Below the pieces are notes generated by a model. That model was not told the origin of the DNA, made no database searches, and saw only the letters and a list, made by a program, of their open reading frames with translations. A DNA stretch of 64,000 nt from Gulosibacter hominis (GTDB lineage Bacteria > Actinomycetota > Actinomycetes > Actinomycetales > Microbacteriaceae): contig NZ_CAJGWQ010000003.1 of the NCBI RefSeq assembly GCF_904842695.1, positions 1-64,000 on the forward strand. Reading direction: 5' to 3'. The translations under genes and the position numbers were made by a program. This document shows, piece by piece, positions 8,406 to 16,023 of this stretch (its first letter is position 1; each line of letters opens with the position of its first letter).

Positions 8406-9576
8406 TCGAGTGGTGCCTAGCGTGAATACGGTTTCGATACACAAGCAGCGAGTTGCTCAACGCGTCGCGGAGCGTCGGAATGACCTTATTGCGCTCTCGC
8501 GCCAGGTTCATGGGTTCGCCGAAACTGCATGGCAAGAGTATGAGTCATCGCAGGCAGTGTCTGAGTTTTTGAGCAAGGAAGGGTTCGCAATTGAGATCCC
8601 TTACCTCGATCTCCCCACGGCTTTTCGGGCAACCTATCGCCCAAGCGAATCAAGAGGAGCAGTTGGTTTCATCGCCGAGTATGACGCCCTGCCTGGTATG
8701 GGGCATGCATGTGGTCACAATCTCATCTCTGCGATGTCTGTGGGTGCTGCGCAGGCGCTCTTGCCGGCTGCCGAAGAGTATGGGTTCGAGATTCAAGTCA
8801 TTGGGACCCCTGCTGAGGAGGGGAAAGGCGGCAAGATCGAGCTGCTTGACCGGGGCGCGTTCGCGGACCTCGGTATTGCGCTGATGGCGCACCCGGGGCC
8901 GGAAGACGTAGTCGAGATCAGCCCACTCGCTGTAAGTCACCTTGAGATTGAATTCCACGGCAAAGCAGCTCATGCAGGGGCGTTCCCCATGAACGGGCGC
9001 AACGCTGCCGACGCAATGGTGATCGCTCAAACAGCGATTGGGATGCTGCGTCAGCAGCTTTCAGATGGGGTGCGAATACACGGGGTCGTCACTAACGGTG
9101 GGGCTTCCGCGAACGCGATTCCAGACCTTGTTGCAGGGCGGTGGTATGTTCGTGCAGCCTCAACAGCGCAACTGCTGGAGGTTGAGGGGCGCGTGCGGAA
9201 ATGCTTCGAGGCCGGAGCTCACGCAACGGGTTGTGAGGTCTCGATTACTCTCGACGGTGGTCGGTATGCTGAGTTCAACAACTGCCCAGAATTGGCAGGG
9301 TTCTACGGCGAGAACATCCAAGCCTTGAATCGTGTGCCCTCAGTCGATAGTCCTGGTTCGCTCATGGCTTCATCAGCGTCAACCGACATGGGGAACGTAT
9401 CTCAAGTGGTGCCGTCTCTTCATCCATATATTGGCCTCAATTGCTATCCAGTTGTGAATCATCAGGCAGAGTTTGCTGAGGCAGCGATATCGGATGCTGC
9501 CGACAAAGTGATCGTAGATGGCGCCATAGCCCTAGCATGGACCGCGCTTGACTGGTTCCACGCTCACGGTCGATGA
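8371..9576 (+). CDS. M20-family metallopeptidase/amidohydrolase (AbgB/PM20D2-like)
   Basis: 401 residues in the longest form. Zinc hydrolase of the M20D group, which cleaves amide bonds of N-acyl amino acids or dipeptides. It has EYDALPGMGHACGHN (about 99-113) with zinc-binding histidines, the catalytic PAEEGKGG (about 146-153), a histidine in AHPGPED and the lid-domain motif AHAGAFPMNGRNAADA. The EYDALPG-HACGHN combination recalls PM20D2-like dipeptidases, which act on dipeptides ending in basic residues. The start is uncertain: the ATG at 8371 overlaps the deacylase by 35 bases, and GTG codons at 8410, 8413 and 8422 are alternatives, none with a strong binding site. Confidence 0.85.
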   Translation: MNAMVYDSCLHSRVVPSVNTVSIHKQRVAQRVAERRNDLIALSRQVHGFAETAWQEYESSQAVSEFLSKEGFAIEIPYLDLPTAFRATYRPSESRGAVGFIAEYDALPGMGHACGHNLISAMSVGAAQALLPAAEEYGFEIQVIGTPAEEGKGGKIELLDRGAFADLGIALMAHPGPEDVVEISPLAVSHLEIEFHGKAAHAGAFPMNGRNAADAMVIAQTAIGMLRQQLSDGVRIHGVVTNGGASANAIPDLVAGRWYVRAASTAQLLEVEGRVRKCFEAGAHATGCEVSITLDGGRYAEFNNCPELAGFYGENIQALNRVPSVDSPGSLMASSASTDMGNVSQVVPSLHPYIGLNCYPVVNHQAEFAEAAISDAADKVIVDGAIALAWTALDWFHAHGR

Positions 9577-9902
9577 GTATTCCTTCGACAGGGCCTGACG
9601 CACAGCCCCGCCGATCCGCCGTGCTCAGCCCCCCGTGGTACGGCCAGCGACTTCGTCGCTGGCAGGGAGTGCCGTCTCGGGTTGGTGCGCCGCAGATGCC
9701 TGCCGGCCACGTCTGATGGGGGTGAAATCCTGACGGGTCCGACGGGGTGACTGCGTTGTAAAGACCTATCGGGGGAGCTAATCCTTTGATGGCTGCTTCG
9801 TGGAGCACCGCCCGAGTTCGGATCGCTTGTGAGTCGGAGGTGGCCAGTTTTGCCGCCTCACAGGCGTCGTCCCAGCAGGTCTCAATGACGTCACGGATGC
9901 GG
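9577..9902. other. Spacer between M20 gene and hipA; holds the displaced hipA 3' end
   Basis: No intact plus-strand gene was seen. On the minus strand a frame different from that of hipA continues the HipA C-terminal helices and then encodes a short cysteine motif (CGAPTRDGTPC, about 9683-9715) like those in small metal-binding tails. This part probably belongs to the broken hipA or a fused remnant. An inverted pair GCCAGCGACTTCGTCGCTGGC at 9642-9662 forms a 9-bp hairpin that could terminate the M20 transcript. Confidence 0.4.
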
Positions 9903-10964
9903 TCAATGATTGGCCTTGCCCGCCTGGCGATTGATGTAGAAGTCATTGCTGGTGTTAAGCAGCTCGGCAAGACTGCTGCTGCGCTGACCATCGCGCGAAA
10001 ACGCGATCGCTTGATTCTCATCCCAGCCACGGCCCCGCGCTGTCGGGTCAAGGTCGTAGGCGGGTGTTAGCGAGAACTCAGCCCCGTCCCAGAACGCGGC
10101 GTGATTTCTCGCGTGGTCGTCAACATTGCCGATGGCGATGTTGAATGCGACTCGTCGGAACAGCTCTTCGCTGTAGTGCGCCCCGATCTCGTCAAGGAAC
10201 TCGGGGTAGGTGGCGTAGCGTCCAGTCATTTCCGTGAGCCGGAGCACGGTCAACATAGAAACGGTGTGACGCCGCCCACCGTCCGGTGTGCGGTCAAACC
10301 GTTTGACCAGCAACACATGCTTGCCGAGCGACTGTGCCAGCTCATGTTGGGCTGCCCGCATCCCCGATCGTTTGGCAAGGTCAAGCGCGACGGCTTCGGC
10401 CTGCACGACCGGCAGAATATCGGTTGTCGACGAGAACTTTGCGATCCACTCGTCACCCACTTCATTGACCAATTGCGCCTTCGGGCGAGCGCCGCCGATG
10501 CTGGTGCCGTGACGGAGCGCGAGTTCAAGGTGCGGCGTGAGTGGTTTGCCCTTGTCTATGAGTTCTGCCGCAGTGTGGAGCTCGTCTAGCGTGGCCCGGC
10601 TGCCCCGATGTATGTAATCAACCGGTGACGTCGGGAAGTCGAGTGCACCGAAACGGTTCGAGTCGGCGTGCAGCATGCAGACGTGCATCGATGGTTCGTC
10701 AACCTTCAACTGCAGTTCCAGTACCCGCTGGCCCCATCGATCCGGGAGTGCGTCCAGCAGCGCGCCGGGGATGGGGAAGTCGGGATTCACTGGCAGCAGT
10801 GGGCCGTCCCGCAGGGGAAGATCTGGTCCGATCGGGATGGCGGCAGGGTTGCCCAGGTATGAACGCCCATACCGGAACCCTCGAGGCGGGGTGTCGACGA
10901 TGCCCGCGACCACCGGCGAAGACTCTCCGGGTAGCCACGTCCACACATACGCTCTAGAAGTCAT
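9903..10964 (-). pseudogene. hipA: HipA-family kinase toxin, C-terminus lost by frameshift
   Basis: 353 codons, ATG start with AAGGAG. HipA toxins are serine kinases that phosphorylate glutamyl-tRNA synthetase or similar targets and are held by HipB. Kinase features are present: GGARPKA (phosphate loop), lysine in WIAKF, catalytic NIAIGNVDDHARNH and metal-binding YDL. After about residue 345 the frame ends in a short odd tail, whereas the neighbouring frame continues with the expected last helices (RPIIDRIRDVIETCWDDACEAAKL). A one-step frameshift near 9905-9935 explains this. The antitoxin gene is reduced to a tail. Either the gene is dead, or the shift is a sequence error or programmed. Confidence 0.75.
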
Positions 10965-11016
10965 TGGGCAGCTCCTTCATCGGTGCGACTCGTGCTGGCA
11001 GTAGCTCGAGCTGTGC
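10954..11016 (-). pseudogene. Remnant of the antitoxin gene upstream of hipA (C-terminal ~20 codons)
   Basis: A minus-strand frame ending at 10954 reads ...QLELLPARVAPMKELPNDF and overlaps the hipA start by 11 bases, the usual coupling of hipB-hipA pairs. The sequence has the feel of a HipB or antitoxin C-terminal tail. Further upstream the frame runs into DNA that codes for thymidine phosphorylase on the other strand, so the DNA-binding domain is absent. Identification rests on position and coupling. Confidence 0.4.
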
Positions 11017-11242
11017 CTGGCGGCTCGGCGCGGGGTGGGCGCGGGCGGCCGACCCGGTGGTGCACAGTGCCGGGATCGATCTGGCGGTGAAGCCGGGCTA
11101 CTCGGTGCGCGCGGGGGATTTGCTCTACACCCTGCACGCCGAGGATGCCGACCGCTTTGCGCTGGCGCTCGACTCGCTCGACGGCGCACTCGAGTTGGGT
11201 GAACCCGGCGCCGCCGTCGCGAGTCGTTTCGGGTGTGGCTGA
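11015..11242 (+). pseudogene. deoA: 3' remnant of thymidine phosphorylase gene
   Basis: The frame reads AWRLGAGWARAADPVVHSAG and continues with AVKPGYSVRAGDLLYTLHAE, then ends at 11242. This is the C-terminal domain of pyrimidine-nucleoside phosphorylases, which splits thymidine into thymine and deoxyribose-1-phosphate. About 75 of some 430 codons remain, with no start codon of their own. The break at about 11005-11018 coincides with the tail of the hipB-like fragment. The following add, phosphomutase and nucleoside phosphorylase genes are normal partners of deoA, so the fragment marks the old locus. Confidence 0.75.
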
Positions 11243-11560
11243 AGTGGCTGGTGTGACTGGTGGGGCGTGCCCGGGTGGTGAGGCTTGCCCGACTGGCCCG
11301 GCTGGCCTGGCTGGCCTGGCTGATGTGGAGAGTGGTGTGCGACAGGCGCTGCTAAGTGGGGAGTTTGGCCAAAACCGGGAATCCACCGGGAAGCGCAGTA
11401 TCAACTGACCGACGGGGTGAACCAACCGGTACTGTGTGCAAGCGACCAGAAACGAACGCTATTCAGTGTCATTCTGCACGGTCGGGTCGGTGCAGCGGCC
11501 AGATAGCATTGAAGAAGTCGAAATGCAGACCAGCTGCGATTCAATGAGGAGGGTGGCGTA
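11243..11560 (+). promoter_or_regulatory. Leader region of add
   Basis: 318 bases without a convincing gene. The first half contains short GGC-rich direct repeats (GGCCTGGCT twice near 11300-11318). A TAGCAT element near 11506-11511 could be the -10 box for add, and GAGGAGGG at 11547-11554 is the ribosome binding site. Confidence 0.4.
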
Positions 11561-12706
11561 ATGGCACGCATTGAGGTCGATCGGCTGATGCTTGCTGACG
11601 GCATCGACGCCCGTGAAGTACCCAAAGTGCTGCTGCACGACCACCTCGACGGCGGCCTGCGCCCCGCAACCATCATCGAGCTGGCACAGGCAGACGATAT
11701 CGCCCTGCCCGCTGAAATCCCCGAAGCGCTCGGCGAATGGTTCCGCACCGCGGCCGACTCTGGTTCGCTGGAACGCTATCTCGAAACTTTCGCGCTCACC
11801 GTCGCCGTTATGCAAAGTGCAGCGAACCTTGAGCGCGTCGCTCGCGAGGCGGTGCTCGACCTCGCCGCAGACGGTGTCGTGTACGCCGAACTGCGCTGGG
11901 CACCCGAACAGCACCAGCAGCGCGGCCTCGACCTCGACGAGGCGGTTGCGTCGGTTCGTGACGGTATCACTGCCGGGATGCAGCTGGCCGCCGAACGCGG
12001 CCACGATATTCGCGTACAGCAGCTGATCTGCGCCATGCGCCAGGCCGACCGCTCAGCAGAAATCGCCGAGCTCGCTGTGCGGCACGCTTCGCCCGAACCT
12101 GGCGGCGTGTGCGGCTTCGATCTCGCCGGCCCCGAAGCGGGGTTCCCTCCCTCGAACCACCTCGCAGCCCTCGACTACTGCTGCCGGCACTGGCTGCCCG
12201 CCACCTGCCACGCTGGTGAGGCTGACGGTATCGAATCGATCACCTCGGCGTTGCGGGATGCGCGCGCACTGCGGCTCGGACACGGCACCCGGCTGATTGA
12301 CAACATCACGCTCTCGGATGGAGCGGCAGAGCTGGGTGCGGTGGCCCGCTGGGTGCGCGACCGGCGGATCACCGTCGAATCGTGCCCATCATCCAACCTG
12401 CAAACCGGTACGCCAAGCCTCGCCGCGCATCCATTCGAGCAGCTATTCCAGCTGGGATTCTCGATGACGGTCAACACCGACAATCGCTTGATGAGTGCCA
12501 CGAGCGTGAGCCGTGAACTGGCGCTATTGGCAGCCGAGTTTGACTACACCCTCGACGAAGTCGAGCTGCTGCAGCTCAACGCTGCAGAGGGCGCTTTCCT
12601 GCCGGTAGCTGAGCGGGAAGCGCTCGCTGAGCGCATCACCCGACGCTGCGAACAATTGCGCCGCAGCTTTCAACCCCCGGCCGCGGCAACGGGCAGAGCG
12701 GAATAA
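11561..12706 (+). CDS. add: Adenosine deaminase
   Basis: 381 residues. Zinc enzyme converting (deoxy)adenosine to (deoxy)inosine in the cytoplasm. Family motifs are HDHLDGGLRP near 27-36 (zinc histidines), GFDLAGPEAG near 187-196, CHAGEADG near 217-224, GHGTRL near 242-247 and ESCPSSN near 270-276. An excellent GAGGAGGG site lies upstream. Its stop overlaps the start of the next gene by one base. With the phosphorylase and phosphomutase downstream on the other strand, it forms a purine nucleoside salvage set. Confidence 0.95.
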   Translation: MARIEVDRLMLADGIDAREVPKVLLHDHLDGGLRPATIIELAQADDIALPAEIPEALGEWFRTAADSGSLERYLETFALTVAVMQSAANLERVAREAVLDLAADGVVYAELRWAPEQHQQRGLDLDEAVASVRDGITAGMQLAAERGHDIRVQQLICAMRQADRSAEIAELAVRHASPEPGGVCGFDLAGPEAGFPPSNHLAALDYCCRHWLPATCHAGEADGIESITSALRDARALRLGHGTRLIDNITLSDGAAELGAVARWVRDRRITVESCPSSNLQTGTPSLAAHPFEQLFQLGFSMTVNTDNRLMSATSVSRELALLAAEFDYTLDEVELLQLNAAEGAFLPVAEREALAERITRRCEQLRRSFQPPAAATGRAE

Positions 12707-13191
12707 TGAGCAGCGACAAACGAATCCAAGTACATTTTGACGAGCAGCTGGTGCGGCTCGGCAGCCGAGCCAACACCTGGCAAGAGGCGGTCACCCAATC
12801 GGGTGATTTGCTCGTGCAGGCCGGATGCGCGCGGCAGGGCTACCAGCGGAGACTCATTAATGTGATCGACCGGTTCGGGCCCTATATGGTGATCGCCCCA
12901 AACCTGGCGCTCGTGCACGCGCAACCGGGCCCAGACGTTGTGCGCAACGGGCTGTCGGCGGTGACGTTCCCCGACGGCGTGAATTTTGAGCACCCGCACT
13001 TCGACCCGGTGGGACTTGTCGTGGGAATCACCACCACGAACTCGGCGCAGCATCTCGGAGTGATCGCCGGTGTGGCCACCGCGCTCGAAAACAACCCCGA
13101 CCTGGTGGTGAGCGCGGTGCGCAGCACACAACCTCAAGACCTGGTGGCGCTGCTGCGCGCCGAACTGCCGATGCTTGAGCTGCACCACTAG
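12706..13191 (+). CDS. PTS EIIA-like protein (fructose/mannitol type)
   Basis: 161 residues. The fold accepts a phosphate from HPr on a histidine and passes it on to a sugar permease. The active-site context is visible: PYMVIAPNLALVHAQPGPDV at about 64-83, in which the second histidine-bearing strand (LVHA) is the phosphorylation site. No EIIB or EIIC gene is nearby, so this orphan is probably regulatory or serves a distant permease. It starts on the last base of the add stop codon, so the two genes are coupled. Such a pairing with nucleoside salvage genes occurs in Actinomycetota as far as I recall. Confidence 0.85.
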   Translation: MSSDKRIQVHFDEQLVRLGSRANTWQEAVTQSGDLLVQAGCARQGYQRRLINVIDRFGPYMVIAPNLALVHAQPGPDVVRNGLSAVTFPDGVNFEHPHFDPVGLVVGITTTNSAQHLGVIAGVATALENNPDLVVSAVRSTQPQDLVALLRAELPMLELHH

Positions 13192-13217
13192 CGGCTCGTG
13201 TGGGTTGCACAAAGCGA

Positions 13218-13252
13218 GACCCCGGCTGCGGCGGCAGTGCCGAGCCGGGGTC
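13218..13252. terminator. Bidirectional terminator hairpin
   Basis: Arms GACCCCGGCT (13218-13227) and AGCCGGGGTC (13243-13252) pair perfectly between the convergent EIIA-like and phosphomutase genes. There is no clear T-run on either side. Confidence 0.7.
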
Positions 13253-13284
13253 ATGTTGATGGGCGGGGGATCGGGCCCGAGCCG

Positions 13285-15042
13285 CTAGCCCAGTAGCACC
13301 GCCCGCATTGCCGCTGCCGCAGCATCCGCACGCTGCTCAGCCGACGCGCGCCGCTGCGCAACCGAACCCTCACTCGAAGCCGCATCAATATACGACTTAA
13401 TTTTTGGCTCGGTTCCTGAGGGTCGCACCATGATGCGAGTGTCGTCAGCGAGACGGATGCGCAAAATATTTGCCGGTTCAGCCGCGGTTTCGAAATCAAA
13501 AAACTCGGCCACCGGCACGCCACCGATCTCGGTGGGTGGCTGCTCACGCAGTCGGCTCATCGTCGCGCCCAGCTGGTTTGGTTCGTCAAAGCGCACCGAA
13601 ACCTGCCGGGATGAAAACGCACCGAACCGTTCCGCAAACTCGTCGTCGAGACTGTGTAGCGTGCGTCCCTCGCCGGCCAGCCAGATCGCGAGATCCAGCA
13701 TCGCGACCGCCGCCGAAATGCCGTCTTTATCGCGCACCTTATCGGGGTCGACGAGATATCCGAGTGCCTCCTCGTAACCAAAAATGATGCCGTCGGCGCG
13801 CGAAATCCACTTGAAGCCGGTCTGTGTTTCGACATAGTCGAGGTCGTATGCCTGCGCCACCCGTGACATCGCGGGGGATGACACCAGCGAGGTCGCCAGC
13901 GTGCCACCGGTACCGGCCGCCTTTGCTGCCTCAGCAGCGCGCCAACCGAGGAATTTGCCGATATCGTTACCGCCCAGGCGCTGCCACTGGCCGTGCACAT
14001 CCTGTAGTGCCACCGCTAGCCGGTCGGCGTCAGGGTCGTGGGCAATCACCAGATTGGCGCCAACCTCGTCGGCCTTTGCATAGGCGAGATCGAGCGCACC
14101 CGGTTCTTCGGGGTTCGGGAAATCAACCGTGGGGAAGCTGCCATCGGGCTCAATCTGTTCGGCAACCACCGTCGGCTCAGGGATACCGCAGGCTGCGAGC
14201 ACCCGGCGATAGGTATCCCATCCCACCCCGTGCAGCGGGGTATAAACCACCTTGAAATTCGCGAGCTGTTCGGCATCGAACCGGCCCCGCAAAACCTTCG
14301 CGGTTTCGGCCACATAGGCATCAATGACCGACTCATCGGCAATTTCGTAGCCGGCATCGCGCGGCAGCTCGTTCAGGAGTTGGTGGTTTGCGACCCGCTC
14401 GATGGCGGCAGCGATCTCGCCGTCGCTCGGCGGCACAATTTGCGAACCGTGGTCATCACCGCCCAAATACACCTTGTAACCGTTGTCCCACTTGGGATTG
14501 TGGCTGGCGGTAACCATGACACCGGCGGATGCGTTGAGGTGGCGAACCGCGAAGGCCAGCACCGGAGTGGGCATCATGCGCGGCAGCAGCGTGGCATTAA
14601 CGCCCGCCGCCTGCATCAACTCGGCCGTATCGTGCGCGTACACATCACTGTTGACGCGTGCGTCGTACCCGATCACAACCGTGGGTGTGCCGGTGCCGTC
14701 ACGCTCGGCGCGAGCGAGCAAGAAGTCGGCGAAGCCGCGCGCTGCCTGCCCGACCGTCACCCGGTTCATCCGGTTCGGCCCGGCAGCCTGCCGGCCGCGA
14801 AGCCCGGCGGTGCCGAAGCTCAAACGCGTTGAAAACCGGTCACGCAGCTCCCGCCACGCCTGCGCGTGCGGGGTGTCGTCGTCCTCGGCGATCGTGATGC
14901 CGTGCGGCTCGATCGAGCCGGCCGCATCCAGCAACTGCTGCAGCTCGGCGCGGGTGTCGGGGTCGGGGTCTTGTTCGAGCCAGCGCTGAGCCGCCGCGCG
15001 AATTGCGGTCTGGCTGACGCGGTGCAAGGGAATCATGGGCAC
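13285..15042 (-). CDS. Phospho-sugar mutase (phosphoglucomutase/phosphomannomutase, possibly phosphopentomutase)
   Basis: 585 residues, full length for the alpha-D-phosphohexomutase family of this size class. The catalytic serine lies in TASHNP (178-183), the magnesium loop is DPDADRLA near 330, and the C-terminal phosphate-binding loop is RPSGTEPK near 542-549. The long-form members next to purine nucleoside phosphorylase often interconvert ribose/deoxyribose 1- and 5-phosphates (DeoB role), which would fit this locus. It lies two bases downstream of the phosphorylase gene on the same strand and is probably co-transcribed. Exact sugar specificity cannot be read from sequence. Confidence 0.92.
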   Translation of the reverse strand: MPMIPLHRVSQTAIRAAAQRWLEQDPDPDTRAELQQLLDAAGSIEPHGITIAEDDDTPHAQAWRELRDRFSTRLSFGTAGLRGRQAAGPNRMNRVTVGQAARGFADFLLARAERDGTGTPTVVIGYDARVNSDVYAHDTAELMQAAGVNATLLPRMMPTPVLAFAVRHLNASAGVMVTASHNPKWDNGYKVYLGGDDHGSQIVPPSDGEIAAAIERVANHQLLNELPRDAGYEIADESVIDAYVAETAKVLRGRFDAEQLANFKVVYTPLHGVGWDTYRRVLAACGIPEPTVVAEQIEPDGSFPTVDFPNPEEPGALDLAYAKADEVGANLVIAHDPDADRLAVALQDVHGQWQRLGGNDIGKFLGWRAAEAAKAAGTGGTLATSLVSSPAMSRVAQAYDLDYVETQTGFKWISRADGIIFGYEEALGYLVDPDKVRDKDGISAAVAMLDLAIWLAGEGRTLHSLDDEFAERFGAFSSRQVSVRFDEPNQLGATMSRLREQPPTEIGGVPVAEFFDFETAAEPANILRIRLADDTRIMVRPSGTEPKIKSYIDAASSEGSVAQRRASAEQRADAAAAAMRAVLLG

Positions 15043-15044
15043 TC

Positions 15045-15887
15045 CTATGCGTTCAAAATCGACTGCACGGCTCGAACGAGCAGCGCGGCCAGCTTGGGTT
15101 CGGCAGCCTTACCGGCGGCAATCACCTCGGCGTGGTTAAGCGGCGACGGTGAAATGCCCGCGGCGGCATTGGTGATGAGCGACAGGCCCAGCACCTCCAT
15201 CCCCGCTTCGCGAGCCGCAATCGCCTCGAGCGCGGTCGACATGCCGACAATATCGCCGCCCATCACGCCCGCCATTCGCACCTCGGCCGGAGTCTCGTAG
15301 TGCGGGCCGCGGAACTGCACATACACACCCTCATCGAGCTGGTCGTTGGCGTGCACGAGTGCCCGCAGGCGCGACGAATAAAGATCGGTGAGGTCAACAA
15401 AGGTCGCGCCCTCGAGCGGGGATGCGGCGGTGAGGTTGATGTGGTCACGAATCAGCACCGGCGTGCCAGGTGCCCATTCGGGATGCAGGCCACCGGCACC
15501 GTTCGTGAGCACCATGACCTTCGCGCCCGTAGCAGCCGCGGTGCGCACCGAGTGCACCACCCGGCGCACCCCGTGCCCCTCATAAAAGTGAGTGCGGGCG
15601 CCGATAATGAGGGCGTGGTGGCCCGATTCCAGGCGGATCGAGCGCAGCGTGCCCGAGTGCCCCGCCACTGCCGAGCGGCTAAACCCGGGCACCTCTTCGG
15701 CCGGAATTACCGCGACGGTTTCGCCGAGTTCATCGGCTGCTTTACCCCAGCCCGACCCGAGCGTCAGCGCAATATCGTGCTGGTCGACCCCCGTGCGTTC
15801 GGCCACCACGCGGGCTGCCTGCTGCGCAATTTCAACGGGATCGGCTGCGGGATTGTCGAGCGGATTGGTGAACTGCTCATCTGTCAT
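15045..15887 (-). CDS. Purine-nucleoside phosphorylase (trimeric type)
   Basis: 280 residues. Splits inosine and guanosine with phosphate into base and (deoxy)ribose-1-phosphate. Motifs include the phosphate-binding LGSGWG near 43-48, GHSGTL near 80-85, TNGAGGLHP near 126-134, GPHYETPAEVRM near 191-202, GMSTALEAIAARE near 212-224 and the base-contacting asparagine in LITNAAAG near 236-242. It is the first gene of a two-gene minus-strand unit with the phosphomutase, which would process the sugar phosphate released. Confidence 0.95.
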   Translation of the reverse strand: MTDEQFTNPLDNPAADPVEIAQQAARVVAERTGVDQHDIALTLGSGWGKAADELGETVAVIPAEEVPGFSRSAVAGHSGTLRSIRLESGHHALIIGARTHFYEGHGVRRVVHSVRTAAATGAKVMVLTNGAGGLHPEWAPGTPVLIRDHINLTAASPLEGATFVDLTDLYSSRLRALVHANDQLDEGVYVQFRGPHYETPAEVRMAGVMGGDIVGMSTALEAIAAREAGMEVLGLSLITNAAAGISPSPLNHAEVIAAGKAAEPKLAALLVRAVQSILNA

Positions 15888-16023
15888 GCAATAAGCCTAC
15901 GTAGTTGTGGGATGCGCAATTTCGGAATGCGCTGAAGATTGCTGGCGCACGAAAACGGGGCGCCCGATCAGCAAAAAGTTAATCAGGTTCACCAATGCAT
16001 CCGGGCATGGCAAAATGAACCCC

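Noticed and set aside
9700-9780. A stretch resembling fragments of 16S rRNA (GTAAAGACC-like)
   Set aside because: Only a few scattered words match and neighbouring conserved rRNA sequence is absent.
11145-11408. A Gly/Ala-rich, collagen-like frame beyond the deoA remnant
   Set aside because: No start signal; composition follows from short GGCCTGGCT repeats.
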